A DNA stretch of 64,000 nt from Trochalopteron elliotii (taxonomy: Eukaryota; Chordata; Aves; Passeriformes; Leiothrichidae): the NCBI GenBank assembly GCA_024734555.1, contig JANPWX010000080.1:3164278-3228277 (forward strand). Direction: 5' to 3'. Under the pieces are notes generated by a model. That model searched no databases. It saw only the letters and a program-made list of their open reading frames with translations, and was not told where the DNA came from. Shown piece after piece: positions 37,301 through 48,854 of the stretch (the first letter of the stretch is position 1; each line of letters begins with the position of its first letter). A program made the position numbers and the translations under genes.

Positions 37301-40300
37301 CAAAACCTGGCTGCCCCACAGAACTCACAGCTGAAATGTGAGGAGAAAGCCAACACGAGACCCAGACAAATAAACAAGAGGAGACAAGCTGGGGGATGTT
37401 ATTGCTGTGGGAATGAGTGACGCATAAAACTGACAGCTGATGTTGTTCAAACTGAACCACTTCCTTTATTCACAGGCTGGATAGTAACAATGAAGCCCAA
37501 ATCATATAGTCATTACTGTATTTTAATTATATGAATATTTCCATGGTATCAGCTGTAGCTCAGGAAATGGCACAAGTTTTGGCTCATAAAAACAGTGATA
37601 AATCTGGCATGCAGAGGCACGTGCACATTAAATACATATGCATGAGGTTTTATAGGCATGTATATATGTGTGATACATATGCTGGTATATATTTGTGGTT
37701 CAGTTGTTTATTTTTCATTTATCCATCTAGATCTTGCATCTAAAATGTTCCATGGTAACTCTTCTATAATTATATGCTTTGCATACTTTCTCCTCCTTCT
37801 TCTTAGCCAAAGTTTTTGGGAGATGTTAAACCACCAGTATTAGCTGTTTTTCTGCATGGCATCCATGATGGTAAGAAGATAGGAGGCCTCCAGCTTGTGG
37901 CATATGCTGATATTGACTCCATCAAGCCCCGGGTGCAGGTATTTGTGTCAAACCTCACAGACTCAAGCAAGTGGAAGCTCTGTGCTGATGCTTCAGTCCT
38001 CAATGCTCACAAGGCAGCGGTAAGGCTCAAAACTGTCTTGTACAGCTCTCCATGGATCCCAGGAAAACTGTGCTCCAGGCATTAAAAACTGGACTGTTGT
38101 CCCTCCATTACAGGCTTACCTGAAATGGGGACGGAACTGCCAGGACTACAAGGTTTCATCTGAGCTGGTAACTGGGCAGTTTGCTGCCCACCCTGCTATT
38201 CAAGTGAAACTGGAGTGGCCTAAAGTTCCTTCCAGTGTCAAATCCATAGCAGAATGGTGAGAATTGAGTCTTTAGGGACATTTGTTAACAATACTGGTCA
38301 ACTGGGAAAAATCAGCATCCACACATGAGGTTCTAGTGGCTTAAGTATGGCTGATATTTTATTCCCTGATCTGTCCAAGTACTGCCTTTGGACACAAAAG
38401 ATGAGTGGGATTAAATCTTATTTTAACGTACAGTAACTCTTTATATTTGCCATAATTACTGAAAACTGAGGAAGAGATCCTTCCTTTCACTGAACACTTG
38501 AACAGTAGAGCAGAGAGTGGGTGTGAGGACATAACCAGAGATCCTGAAGATTATTATACTACTTTACACACCGGTCTGAGACAATCTAGTTGGGATGTGT
38601 GCAGCCTTTTTTTTCCTCCATCTCACTAAATCTTTCTGATTTGACCTTTTGAAGGTTTTACAAGTTTGTCCCTGGGGCTGCATTTATGCTGGGGTTCTCT
38701 GAAAAAGAGGACAAGAATCCTTCTCGACAAGCCAGGGTGATCGTGGCTCTAACTTCTCCAAGGACTTGTGATGTTGTTATCAAGTTTCCTGATGTAATTA
38801 TGGAATATTTTTATCACTCTTCTATTTTTTTTCTAGTAGAAAAGTGTGACTGTTTAATTACAATGGGTCAATTCTGAGAAAGAAAAATTAAGCTAGCAGC
38901 AGTTTGGGTGCAAGTGATGAAAATTACTTTCATATATTCCCACCATTGTAATATTTCATAGAAGGATGTCTATGTTGTGATTTTTTTCATAGAGAGAGAC
39001 ATGGGTACTCATAATGACATGGGTTTCCATCTGTAGTTTCTCCATAAGTGTTCACCTCATCACCTTTGAAAGGGAGTAATTCATTCTCTCCTGAATAATA
39101 CCTGAATGACTTCTCTCACACCATGAGAGAAAACTGAGCAAAAGCAAAAACCTCATGGACAATGAGTCAGATGAGTTATGTTCACATAAAGTCTTTTCAA
39201 TGAAAAGAGAAGAAATAGGAAAAAAATCCTACCTGTCTGCTGGCACAGGTGCATTTTGAATGTGCTTTTGAATTCCTTTTCAGGTTACCCTCTATGAAAA
39301 AGCCATGAGGCTTCCCCTGTCACTTCCTGTAGGTCCAAGGATATTAGCTTCAGAGCTGCAGCCTCCCATCTGGAATGTCTTTGCAGAAGCCCCTTCTGCA
39401 GTGCTTGAGAATTTGAAAGGTCAGTCTAATTAGGTTCAGAAGCATGACAACTTCAGTCTCAAAATTTATTTGGGCACCTTCTAAATTTTTCTGGCATTGT
39501 TTATCTCCAGTTAATTTGGAAATGTCCTGTAATAATGTGAGGATGATTCAACTGAGAGAAAACATTGTGCATGTAGTACAGAAATCATCAGCATTTCAGG
39601 GATCAAGATATCAATTATCTGAATTGATAACACTTAAAATTTCTGGCAATTACTTTTTGTTAGATAGAAGAACACATTTTAAATGCCTTTTAAAGAATTT
39701 ATGGGTGTTTAGTAGCCAAAAGTCCCTTTAAACCATATGAAAATATCACACAGTGAAAAAAATTACAAAGCTAGAATAATATGGCACTAAAAATAAACTG
39801 CACCATTTAACGGCTTTCTCTCATGGAAAAGAAAAAACTCACTGGCATTTATTTTTAACCAGCTCAATGCTCAGTTTCCTACAACAAGATCACAACCTTT
39901 AATGAAGTTCGGTTTAACTACACAATGCCAGCAAACTGCTACCACATCTTGGCTCAGGATTGCAGCTCTGACCTTAAGTTCCTGGTGATGATGAAGAATG
40001 CCGAAGAAGCTGTGAACCTGAAAGCAATCAACATCAAGCTTGGCAATCAGTAAGTAACTTCTGCCAGATGCTGGGAGCCTGAGGGACCTCACTGTCCACA
40101 CTTAGCAGGACAGGAACTCCAATCTGAACTTTCCTGCCATGGTTAGCAGCCCGTGGGGTCTCAGCACTTCCCTTATTTGTATTTCATGCATATTGAATGT
40201 GATGCTGATGCTCTTATCCTGCACCCTGGATGACAAGAATACCCCTGTCATGCATTTTGGCATTTAAGCATTTGAAATGAGCTTGTGCTCTGACCAGTGA

Positions 40301-43300
40301 TATTTAGTGAGCAGGAAAATGCCTCTGTCACTGTCAGTGTGTGAATGTGGCACAGGCAGGGTGTGAACTCTCTTGTCCTTGACAGTGAAGTCGACATGCG
40401 CCCTGCGAACGGACGGGTGAAGCTGCTGGTGGATGGGGCTGAGAGCCCAACAAATGTTTCATTCACATCTGCTGGTAAGTGATGCTGCACATGTTGTTTA
40501 ATATTCACATAAGTTTTAGGAGAAAGAAGGAATCCGTGAAGGAGATTTGATCAGTTTGTATTCAATAAGTGCTTCTTTGGTTTTAAGGTAATATTTAAGA
40601 ATGTGTATTTTACTCACTTGCACAGGGACATTTAGAAAGATTGATTTCGAGTATGAAGCTCTTGAATTAATTATATCATGCCTAAATAAGCAAGATATAA
40701 TTAACATGAAGATCCCTCCTTTTTGTACATCATCGGAGGTACTACTGTAGTTCCAAATTTGAGAAGTGTTTTGGCTATGGCATCAAATTTTGCTTGATTA
40801 AAAAATTCTAAAGTAGAGCTTTTCGAAAATCCACTACACATGACTTGTATATTGATGTTTGTCCTGATTTGATTTGTAGGTAAAAATTTGGCTTGTATTC
40901 TGCCAGGGATAGGTATGGAGAACTGGTGAAACAGCCTTCTTGATTCTCCCAAAACAGGAATATTTGTTTCTGTGAAAGGTACAGGAAGACCTTGTTTCAT
41001 CCTGTGCTGTGTAGTCAGGGACTATATACAGTATGGATATTCTGAGTGAAGAGCTGCAATATATGAGTTGGGCTAAATCTTGCTGAAATTGGGTTAGCAT
41101 GTACCAGTGCTGAGCTCTGTCCTTTTTGATATGTACTTGGGAAGTGATAACTGTGCTAGAAATGGCCCCAGTGACAGTCATGGTGTTCCTCATACTTCCA
41201 TATTCCAATACAGTGTACTCAGAGTCTTGCTGATCTGCACAACTACAGAGATACTGTAGACAGCTCAGTAATAATTTCTAGACATAAATGTGGTTATGTT
41301 ATTAACCCAAAGAAAAATTAACAAGTCTGTGATCATTGTCTTTCAACCTTTTGCAAACACCCATTTTCTATGTGTGCACATTTCTACATTGCTTTGTTCT
41401 GTATTTTGTTTCTTACAAAGGGTAACTGAGGAAGTTTGAAGAAAAGAACATTTTAGGAGCATGACAGTGGCTTTTTTCCCCTCTTAAAGAAGTTAGGTTT
41501 GGTCTGGTTTTGTTTTGGTTTGTTTTTTTTCTTTTAGGTGCTTCTCTGTGGATCCACAGTGAAAATCAAGGGCTTGTACTTCATGCCCCAGTCTATGGCA
41601 TTGATAAACTGTTCTTTGATGGATACACATTCAGGGTATCATTCTTCTTCTTCATCAGATTGGGTGTTAAAAAATTTCCATCTGTATGTATGAGGGCAAG
41701 GGTGTACAGTGACAAAGGCAAGTGTGTGCAGGGCACAAAAAACCCAAAAAGGAAGATGATGCTACAGCATTGCACAGTCCTGCACTTTATTTCTGGGTGT
41801 GAGAAATGAGAACCTTTGATCAACAAAAGTACTCTGTTCCTGCAGTACAGATGTGTGTTTGGGTCTGTGAGTGTACACACGCTGAGTCAGCAGTGCCTTT
41901 GCAAGAAAAATGAGTTTTCAGCTCCTGAGCACTGTTCTTACAGCTGTATAATTCTTCAAAACAGCAAAAACGCAGCCATTCTTTTTACATAAATGAGTGG
42001 TTTAAAGTCTGCACTAAAATTAATATGAAGCTGGTACGTAAGAGGTTGGTAAACTGTTCCATGTCTTTCTCTTGTAGTATCAAAACAACCACCAGAAAAA
42101 AGCTTCAGCATATTAATAGTCTAGAGCATGAATGACTTAACATCCTAGACTGGCACAGTATGTTATAAAGATTGTAGCAGTTATAGATTCTGCAGCCCCA
42201 CAGGAGTTTGGCACCTGACTCTCAGACCCTTTTGAATTCTTATCAAAGAGATTTTAAATGTTCGTGCATTAACTAACACTGGGACCTTGCATAGCAAAAA
42301 TATCCTCCACAGGTGTCTTTTTTTTTTTAACCTGAAATACTTCTTGCTTCTTTTTCCTTCAAGATCCAAGTTGCTTTATGGATGGCAGGAAAAATGTGTG
42401 GACTGTGTGGAAAATATGATGCAGAATGTGAACAGGAATATCGGATGCCCAACGGATATGTAGCTAAAGATGCAGTGAGCTTTGGGCATTCTTGGATTTT
42501 GGAAGAAAAGCCTTGTAGAGGAGGTATGCAAACTCTGAACAACTGCAGTAATATTATATTAAATTTATTAGAAAATGTAGAATCTGTTCAGAAAATTTTA
42601 AATCTCTATCTATTTTGGAAGTAAAAAGCACATTAGAAGATTCATTATTAAGTAATATATTAAGTTTTAAAATTACAAACAGGTTGAGAAAGAAATAAGA
42701 TATCACAGATCAAACAAGCCAAAACATACAACTTAGCTGAAGTTCAAAAAATAAGATGAACCAAAATCTTTGTTTCAGTTTTGAAATATTTTAGAAGAGG
42801 ATCAGAAAGAGGATAAAATTCACACAGAATACTTTGATTTAAGCACAACAGCATTTTCCAGACATCAGTTTTCAGCGATTGGCCCATCAAAAAATCAGAT
42901 GGGGATTAGTAGTTATTACCATGGCTGACCACCTGGTTATCTGAACCAGTGCAACCTGTCAAACAAAACATTGAAGTACATGAGCAGTTCCAGGAACTTA
43001 ATTACATGGTTGAAATAAAAAAGCTGCATTTTAAATCTTTCAGTAGATTAGGATCTTATGGTGTGCTGGTGCTCTCAGCTGAGGTTATGATGCAACATCA
43101 CACCACAGTGCTTGAGGAGAGCAGGCACGTTGCATCTGTAGAGACTTGCCCTGTGGGAAGGACGTCCTCAGTCCCTGGAGATGGCTTGTACATGTCTATC
43201 TCAGCATTAGCTGCTATTCTTCCATGTTTTTGCCACAAATTCTGGGCAAACTTGCTTTAGATGGATATAGAATTCACCTGCACATCCACAATAACATTCC

Positions 43301-45058
43301 TGTGGCTGGTGGTGGCTACATTCTGTTTCCATTTAACATACAGTGGAAGCTGCTGAAATTTGAAGACATAAAATTTATAGCTAGGAATAAATTGTGGTCT
43401 TTTTAGCTTCTCACTTGTAACTGTCCTGGGAATCCAAAATGAGATCAATATTACTTGTTGGCAGCAATGACTGTTGCTCTTTCTCTGCACCAGTTCTGCT
43501 TTTGAATGACATTGGTTATAATGCAGTTCTTTAGTGATTCATTTTATTTGGTCAGAAATCTCCCCTTTAGATCCACTGCTGAATATTCAACATTTTAAAA
43601 TGTGGTTTGACAGCTATTCAGTAAGCCATTTTACCTTGAAAAATGCTTATTAGAAAGTACTGTGTTTCTATATCCTGATCTAGAAGTAGACAGTTGCATT
43701 TGAAATGAGCTTTCCAGGGCTCCATACCTAACAAGCTGACTTGAAAGGTTTATCAGTCAGTGAAGCTGCTTCATTTATGATCAAAACACAGTTTTCACGG
43801 TGGGAAGTTGTTTGCAAATTGGCAATGTTGGCAGCTGGGCCGTTGTGGGGAGGTCTGGAGCTTTAGGAGGTGAGCACACGGTGTGAGGTGTCCCCTGGGT
43901 GTTGCAGGCTGCAAGCTGCGGCGCTCCTTTGTGAAGCTGGAGAAGTCGGTCCAGCTGGCCGGCGTCGAGTCCAAGTGCTATTCCACAGAGCCCGTGCTGC
44001 GCTGCAACAAGGGCTGCTCTGCCACCAGGACTGCTCCTGTCACTGTGGGCTTCCACTGTCTCCCTGCTGGTGAGTCTACAGAAATCCTACTGAAAAGGAG
44101 CTGAGCAAAAGTGTAAATAGATTGTGACTCGGCTCCGTTATTCCGCTTGAAAAATATGAATAATGTAGCATAGCCATAGGTAGGCATGGACTTACTGCCC
44201 TATCAACTGATGCCCTTTCTCTGTTTTATTAATAGGCAAACATTCCTTCAGTGAGGGAGCTGATTTTCTATTGTACATTTACTTGTTTCCATTGTACTGG
44301 AATTTAAAATCTTAACTGAATTCTCCTTCATGGTGCTTAGGGCTAACAGGGTAATGGCAGGCAACAGCACACTCAACATTGTGATTCAGCTGAAAAGCTG
44401 TGTACTGCAGCCTGTGGAGACTGAGCCATATATGACCAAGTGCAGCACCCCAAAACAGGGATCCTTACCTTGTATTTTTTATATATTGCTGCCTTTGGAT
44501 GTGGTCCTACTTCACTGGGCTGATTTAGGTACTACAAGGGCAGGTATGTACAGGATTCTTGCACAGAGTGATGTAGGAAGATTTATTTTCTATACATGTA
44601 CTGTAGATTATAAGACATTAGATAAAGTAGATGTAGATTATAAAGAACATAGAATTGTATCTGCTTTTCAAGGTTTTTTTCTTAAAGATCATACTGCTCT
44701 TTCCTAAATGTTTAATTAATAAAATTCTTCATGGAAGTAGTAGCTTTTAAGATAGAACAGGGTTATTAATGAAGTGGGTTTCCTGGAACATCTCTGTGAC
44801 TTAGACAAATATAAATATGTAAATCCATCAGGAACAGCCAAGCCTGCTGTAATTAATGACTAGTGCATGGTAAATGCTGTGCCTTGCAGAACTACTTGTG
44901 AAGTAAGCTGTTTAATTTTCATTTCTTGTTTCCCATCAGATTCAGCTACCAGCCTGACAGACAAGCAGACGAAGTTTGACCAGAAGTCAGAGGATATGCA
45001 GGACACTGTTGATGCACACACAGCATGTTCTTGTGAGGCTGAGGACTGCAGCCCATGA
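21896..45058 (+). CDS. VTG2: Vitellogenin-2 (major egg-yolk precursor)
   Basis: The 35 coding exons are 21896-21935, 22049-22069, 22176-22327, 23614-23865, 24387-24548, 24636-24784, 25378-25528, 25636-25793, 25884-26049, 26892-27017, 27369-27587, 28533-28750, 28888-28985, 29268-29392, 29503-29604, 30234-30353, 30440-30629, 32417-32510, 32622-32807, 33335-33479, 33601-33823, 33902-34077, 34449-35282, 35755-35805, 36683-36769, 37807-38019, 38114-38256, 38655-38793, 39284-39419, 39863-40049, 40386-40474, 41538-41635, 42364-42523, 43908-44069 and 44940-45058. All phases agree, giving about 1896 residues against 1850 in chicken. The order is signal peptide, lipovitellin-1 (about 16-1091), phosvitin (1092-1369), then lipovitellin-2 and a von Willebrand D-type C-terminus. 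The start MRGIVLALVLTLVGSQKFDI matches chicken VTG2. The product is a secreted lipophosphoprotein made in liver and taken up by oocytes. Exon 22 appears to use a GC donor. I see no premature stop. Confidence 0.96.
22328..34077 (+). other. VTG2: VTG2 exons 4-22: lipovitellin-1 lipid-transfer module
   Basis: These exons encode about 1020 residues: the rest of the N-terminal sheet, the helical arch, and the open beta-sheets that line the lipid cavity of the large lipid-transfer protein family. Exon 5 holds VTKTVDQNNC (24456-24485), at the place implicated in receptor binding in fish vitellogenins. Exon 11 begins PIHDLADEAISRGREDKMK, characteristic of the helical domain. Exon 21 has a basic stretch RKTHKRDIC followed by a cysteine pair (CQLC). 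Exon 17 is markedly GC-rich compared with its flanks. Confidence 0.85.
31341..31412. repeat. T/G-rich simple repeat with (TTTG)n core in VTG2 intron 17
   Basis: About 70 bases of T and G include a regular TTTG tetranucleotide run centred on 31362-31386. It sits in the longest part of intron 17. It gives spurious reading frames on both strands. Confidence 0.85.
34078..34448 (+). other. VTG2: VTG2 intron 22, probable GC-AG intron
   Basis: Exon 22 reads ...ILGIENVFK and is followed directly by GCAAGT. The acceptor is at 34447-34448, and the next exon opens IANKTGHQKKR, matching chicken VANKTRHPK. A phase-0 junction is required. Using the nearest downstream GT would introduce a stop. A GT six bases upstream would keep frame but has a poor donor sequence. 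The equivalent intron in the downstream vitellogenin has an ordinary GT donor at 61174. Confidence 0.75.
34671..35117 (+). repeat. VTG2: AGC/AGT trinucleotide tract encoding polyserine
   Basis: About 149 codons are almost all AGC or AGT, broken by AAG, AGA, GGC and GAC. The tract yields long false frames in the alternative readings: Ala/Val-rich on the same strand, polyleucine and Cys/Tyr-rich on the opposite strand. It includes a 39-base tandem repeat at 34783-34899. Confidence 0.92.
34783..34899 (+). repeat. VTG2: 39-bp in-frame minisatellite, three copies
   Basis: Units beginning GTGGCAGCAGTAGCAAGAG start at 34783, 34822 and 34861, each 39 bases (13 codons) apart. The first two units are nearly identical; the third diverges at its 3' end. 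Each unit encodes a Gly followed by Ser-Ser-Ser-Lys and a serine run. Confidence 0.85.
35755..45058 (+). other. VTG2: VTG2 exons 24-35: lipovitellin-2 and von Willebrand D-type C-terminus
   Basis: Twelve exons encode about 527 residues. Exons 24-25 are a short linker (HEIYQYRF, then a Ser/Arg-rich stretch). Exons 26-28 give lipovitellin-2 with the WPKVP and SPRTCDVV motifs. Exons 29-34 form the von Willebrand factor D-type region, with the CGLCG motif at 42397-42411 in exon 33. The cysteine-rich C-terminus ends in CSCEAEDC plus two residues. In chicken this tail is released as the yolk plasma glycoprotein YGP40; the same processing is inferred here. Confidence 0.85.
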
Positions 45059-45285
45059 AGCTGTACATTTGCAGCATAGGAGAAAACAGAAATACTTTAA
45101 TGTTTTTATTGTGTGGTGTAAAAAACCTTGTCTTAAGGAATAACAGAGATACTAAATTAAGTACTCAAGGATGTGTGGAATCTTCCCAAGTAATTTAAAG
45201 TATTAAACTTAATTATTGTAGAAACTGTTATGATTGCCCACAAATATCTGATTTCATAATAAACCCATGCATGGAAAAAATTGTG
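45059..45285 (+). terminator. VTG2: VTG2 3' UTR and poly(A) signal
   Basis: A short AT-rich 3' untranslated region follows the TGA at 45056-45058. AATAAA occupies 45258-45263, about 200 bases after the stop, so the 3' UTR is compact. The cleavage point is estimated. Confidence 0.75.
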
Positions 45286-48200
45286 AAGGCTGCCTTATTT
45301 CACTGGTGGTGGAAGGATGAGGTCTGCATAGGTTCTCTTATCCCCCATTTCATAGACTTCTTGAGTTTGTGGCCATCTTCTGTGCACCAGGGTTACACTG
45401 GGAGTTGGGTTGGGTGGCTGTGGTACTACTACTCCTTGTTCCCCCAGTGCTTCCTTCCCTGGTGCTGGGATCCTGTGCACCTGCAGCAGGAACTGATCAC
45501 CTTGGTGTGATGCTGCACCCTCTGCAGCAGCCATGCAGCCATGCTTGGTGCTTGGCCAGAGCTCTGTGATGGGCCAGTGCTGCTCTAGGGAGCAGCAGGC
45601 TCAGGGAATAAGCCTGAATCTCATGTCCCTGGGCAAGGCTGCTCTGAGGGAGCCAAGAACACATTGAATTTCTGGTGCACCACATGCAGAAGCTACAGTA
45701 AATTGGTGTCTTTGAGCAGGGCAGGGCAGGGTTACTCAAGCACACCACCTGCCAAAGGCTCTGAAGTTGAGCCAGACCTCTGCACTTTGGGTGAGATGCC
45801 CCAGCCTCTGTGCCCAGCAAGAGTCCTCACTGCAACAACCAACAGGTGGTCTCTGCCTCCTGCCCTGGATCTGTGTGGCCATGGTCAGGGGTGAGCTCAT
45901 CTGCCCTGAGCACTAGAGCCCTAAGGATTCCAGCAGACCTGGAAGGTGTTTTCTGCTTGCCTTAAGGCTGTTTGCAGGCTGAGTATGCACACTGGGTGAA
46001 TGGGATTTTGAAAACACTTGAGAACATTCTGTAAAAAATGTGTTGTTTTGCTGTCCCCAGCAGCTTTTGTACCTTCAATGGATGCATGTACCTGAGTTTT
46101 CTTGTTTGGATAACTGTTCTATAGTTCAGAAAGGTAAAGTCCTTAGTACCAAAAGAAATATGTTTGAAAGGTCTAAATATACTGTTCTATGCAGTTTAAA
46201 TGCTGCCATGGTAACCTGCACTGCAGAATGATGGGGAGCTGGCAGCAGCAGTAAAGCCGTGAGCTGGTGGGTTTGCTGCTTGCCTGGAACTCACATGGAG
46301 CAGGGGTGGAAAGTACAGACTTTCCAGGTAACCTCAGGCTGAATCCAGCAGAATCCAGGGCTTTATGTGGCCCCTGTGGGCAATGCTGGCACAAACTTCC
46401 AGCTCCAGCTGGGGCAGCCCATGGGGCTCTTCTTTTCCCAATGTGCCAAGGCTGGAGCACAGTTTTGGGGAGATTGTTTTCTACAAGCCTCAGCATTCAG
46501 GTGTGATGAGCCCCAGCAGTACCCCCTGGCAGGAGACCCTGGGTGAGCATCACCCAGCCACCAAGGCAGCCAGAGCACCTGAGGGACTGCAGGCTATGTG
46601 GGCTGTAGGTATCCACCTCATGAAGGCCTGTGGAGAGCCCTCAGTCAACCTCTGCTCCTCTTCCCCACTGCCATAGTAGGGGGACCTGAGCACAGCTCAA
46701 ATGCTGTCCAGGGCAGATCTTCAGCTCAGCAAAACTGTTACCACCTTCAAAATGTTCTTAGTTTGGGGGTTTTTTTTCCCCCTCTTTTAAATTCAGGTTA
46801 TGTCTTTCTGAGTAATACCAGTGTACAAGGGCTGTGAGCATATGGGGGCGAAGGCTGGGAGTTGAAATTTTTCTTGAGGTACTGAAGAAGTGACCTAGAA
46901 AAGGAGAGGTTTCAGTTTTATAAAGAGACAAAACCCTTGCCAGGAGGTTGAGGTGACCCTTGAAACAGAAGAACAGATGCCCCCATGGCAGCAGCATGGC
47001 TGGGGTGACCAGGGATGCAGCATCTGCTGCCCAAAGGGAGGGATGGGGTGCAATGGGGACAAGATTCTGCAGCTCCAGGCTGCAGTGCTACTGGTTTTAG
47101 GGAGACCCTGCCCTTGCAGCTGGGTGTAGCCTGTACAGCTCTTAGTGAGGACACTTATTTTGAGGAATGTTGTTTGACCTTTATTTTGAGGAGTCATTGT
47201 TGAAGTGTGACGTTTCAGTGATATAGTGTTATAATTTTGAGAATACAAGCATTGCTGCATTTAATATTGTCATCACAGCAGCTTTCTGCTTGTACTGCCA
47301 CTGACCTCAAGTCCTTTCTGCCTGAAAGATTTTTGCTTTTTAAAAAACCCCAGACCTGGGCAGCTGCATATAATTATGCCATAATAGCTTTTGAGCCTTG
47401 AGTACCAGTGGCCAGTAGCTGTATAATCAAATTCTTTAAACACATTTATGAGATCTCCAAAGACATGACAGAACTCTCTAGTGAATAGCTTGACTTTCTA
47501 TCATGTGCTACCAGTTTTACAAGGGAAGGGGTTAAAAAAATCAGGACTTGAATACAGAGCCAATAAAAACATGGCAAAGGATTTGTCATGCTTAATTTTT
47601 TCTTTTTTTGCCCTACAGATGCAATCTTTGATCTAAGAACAAAATCCACTGTTTGTCAGACATTATAAATTATATCCCAACTGCTAATTATAAGAACCCA
47701 TCAGCTAAACAGTATTACAAAAACTAAGCTGTCTTGGATAGGAGCCACTGCTCTGTTGATGAGAAAATGAATCCAGTCTCATTCCACAGTGAGCTGGGCA
47801 GCAGCAGCTGTGGTTCCTGAGCCACAGAGTAGAAGGTTGGTAGGCAAACAGTGGCCATGCAATACCAATGTGAACCCTCCAGTCCTGGGGCTGCCTTAGC
47901 CCTGCTTGTGTCAATTCCTAATGGAGCAGCTCTGTGACCTGACTGGAGGGAACAGGTGAACTCGGGAACAAAGCCAAGAGCAGCCTGAGAGATCTGTGGT
48001 GTTGCCTCTAAAGGGACAGGGAAAATGCCTGCTGGTGAGAGAAGGGGGCTCCACCATGGAGTGACGGTGTCACCTGTTGTGCGATGTGAAGAGTTTGGGT
48101 GACTTGCAGGTTGTCCACCTTTGTTAAACCAAGAGTTTTGTGTCTGTAACACCTGTCAGCCTCACCCCTTCCCCCTTGCCAGGCACCCCCCACCAACAGC

Positions 48201-48450
48201 CTTCGGTGGCTTAACACACCAGTTTAGGGGTTGGCACATCAGCCCTGGAAGAGAAGGCAGGTGAGGGAAGCATGGACGTCAGCGGCGTTTAGCCACAGCC
48301 TGTGACAATGACAGGAGGTTTGTGTTACTGGGTGAAGTCCCTGTCCCCAGAGAGCAGCACTGTGCTGGCAGCCTGTCCCACTCACAGCAGGGCAGGGGTG
48401 GGCACGGTGTCACAGGAGGGCTGCCCAGGGTTTTGCACAATCCTGCTGGG
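45286..48450. other. VTG2-VTG3 intergenic region
   Basis: This 3.2 kb is more GC-rich than the SSX2IP-VTG2 spacer, and many short overlapping reading frames occur by chance. None has conserved protein similarity that I recognise. I found no transposon termini or RNA gene. Isolated oestrogen half-sites occur (for example TGACC near 47936), but no paired palindrome. Confidence 0.5.
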
Positions 48451-48487
48451 GCACTATCAGTTAGATAAGCTGTGTGTCTTATGGTCA

Positions 48488-48500
48488 GGTCAGGATAACC
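48488..48500 (+). promoter_or_regulatory. VTG3: Imperfect oestrogen-response element of the second vitellogenin gene
   Basis: GGTCAGGATAACC has one mismatch to the palindromic consensus. A further GGTCA lies directly before it at 48483-48487, so two half-sites abut as a tandem direct repeat. The element is about 345-350 bases before the predicted start, the same spacing as the proximal VTG2 element. Surrounding bases (CTATCAG, TAGATAA, AACCT, GACAAA) are also shared. I saw no perfect distal element for this gene. Confidence 0.75.
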
Positions 48501-48794
48501 TAGACAAAGTCAGCACAGACTGCAATACCACCGGGTGCTCTCAGAGAGTAAGGATAATTAGTAGTTTTACTTACATGATAATAAATTTTGGCTTTAACTA
48601 TGTTCTAATACTTTTAAGTAGTTGTTTCTAAAGATACTTTCAAGGCATTCAGTTGGTGAAGTGAGAACAACAGAACTTGTGATGGTTTTGGTTCAGCAAA
48701 AATATCCATCGCCCTGCCCCCAACCCCCTCTCCCTCAAAGGGTTTGTTGGGTGGTTGATAAGAAGTTGATAACTCAACAAAATTCACTGCTCCT

Positions 48795-48816
48795 GTTAAT
48801 AATTCTTCTATAAAAG
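48795..48816 (+). promoter_or_regulatory. VTG3: VTG3 core promoter: HNF1-like half site and TATA box
   Basis: TATAAAAG at 48809-48816 is a canonical TATA box, stronger than the CATAAAAG of VTG2. It places the start near 48840, giving a leader of about 15 bases. GTTAATAATT at 48795-48804, four bases upstream, resembles the liver factor HNF1 site. Binding is inferred from the motif only. Confidence 0.65.
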
Positions 48817-48854
48817 CCACAGATTTCCTCCTGTGGACTTCAGTCACTTTCAGC

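Noticed and set aside
44338..44355. 18-base sequence one mismatch from the I-SceI homing endonuclease site, in VTG2 intron 34
   Set aside because: No endonuclease gene or group I intron is nearby, and a chance near match is the simpler reading in a vertebrate intron.
45286..48450. Possible CR1 or endogenous retroviral remnant in the intergenic region
   Set aside because: I looked for the CR1 3' octamer repeat, LTR-like ends, and gag or pol motifs and saw none.
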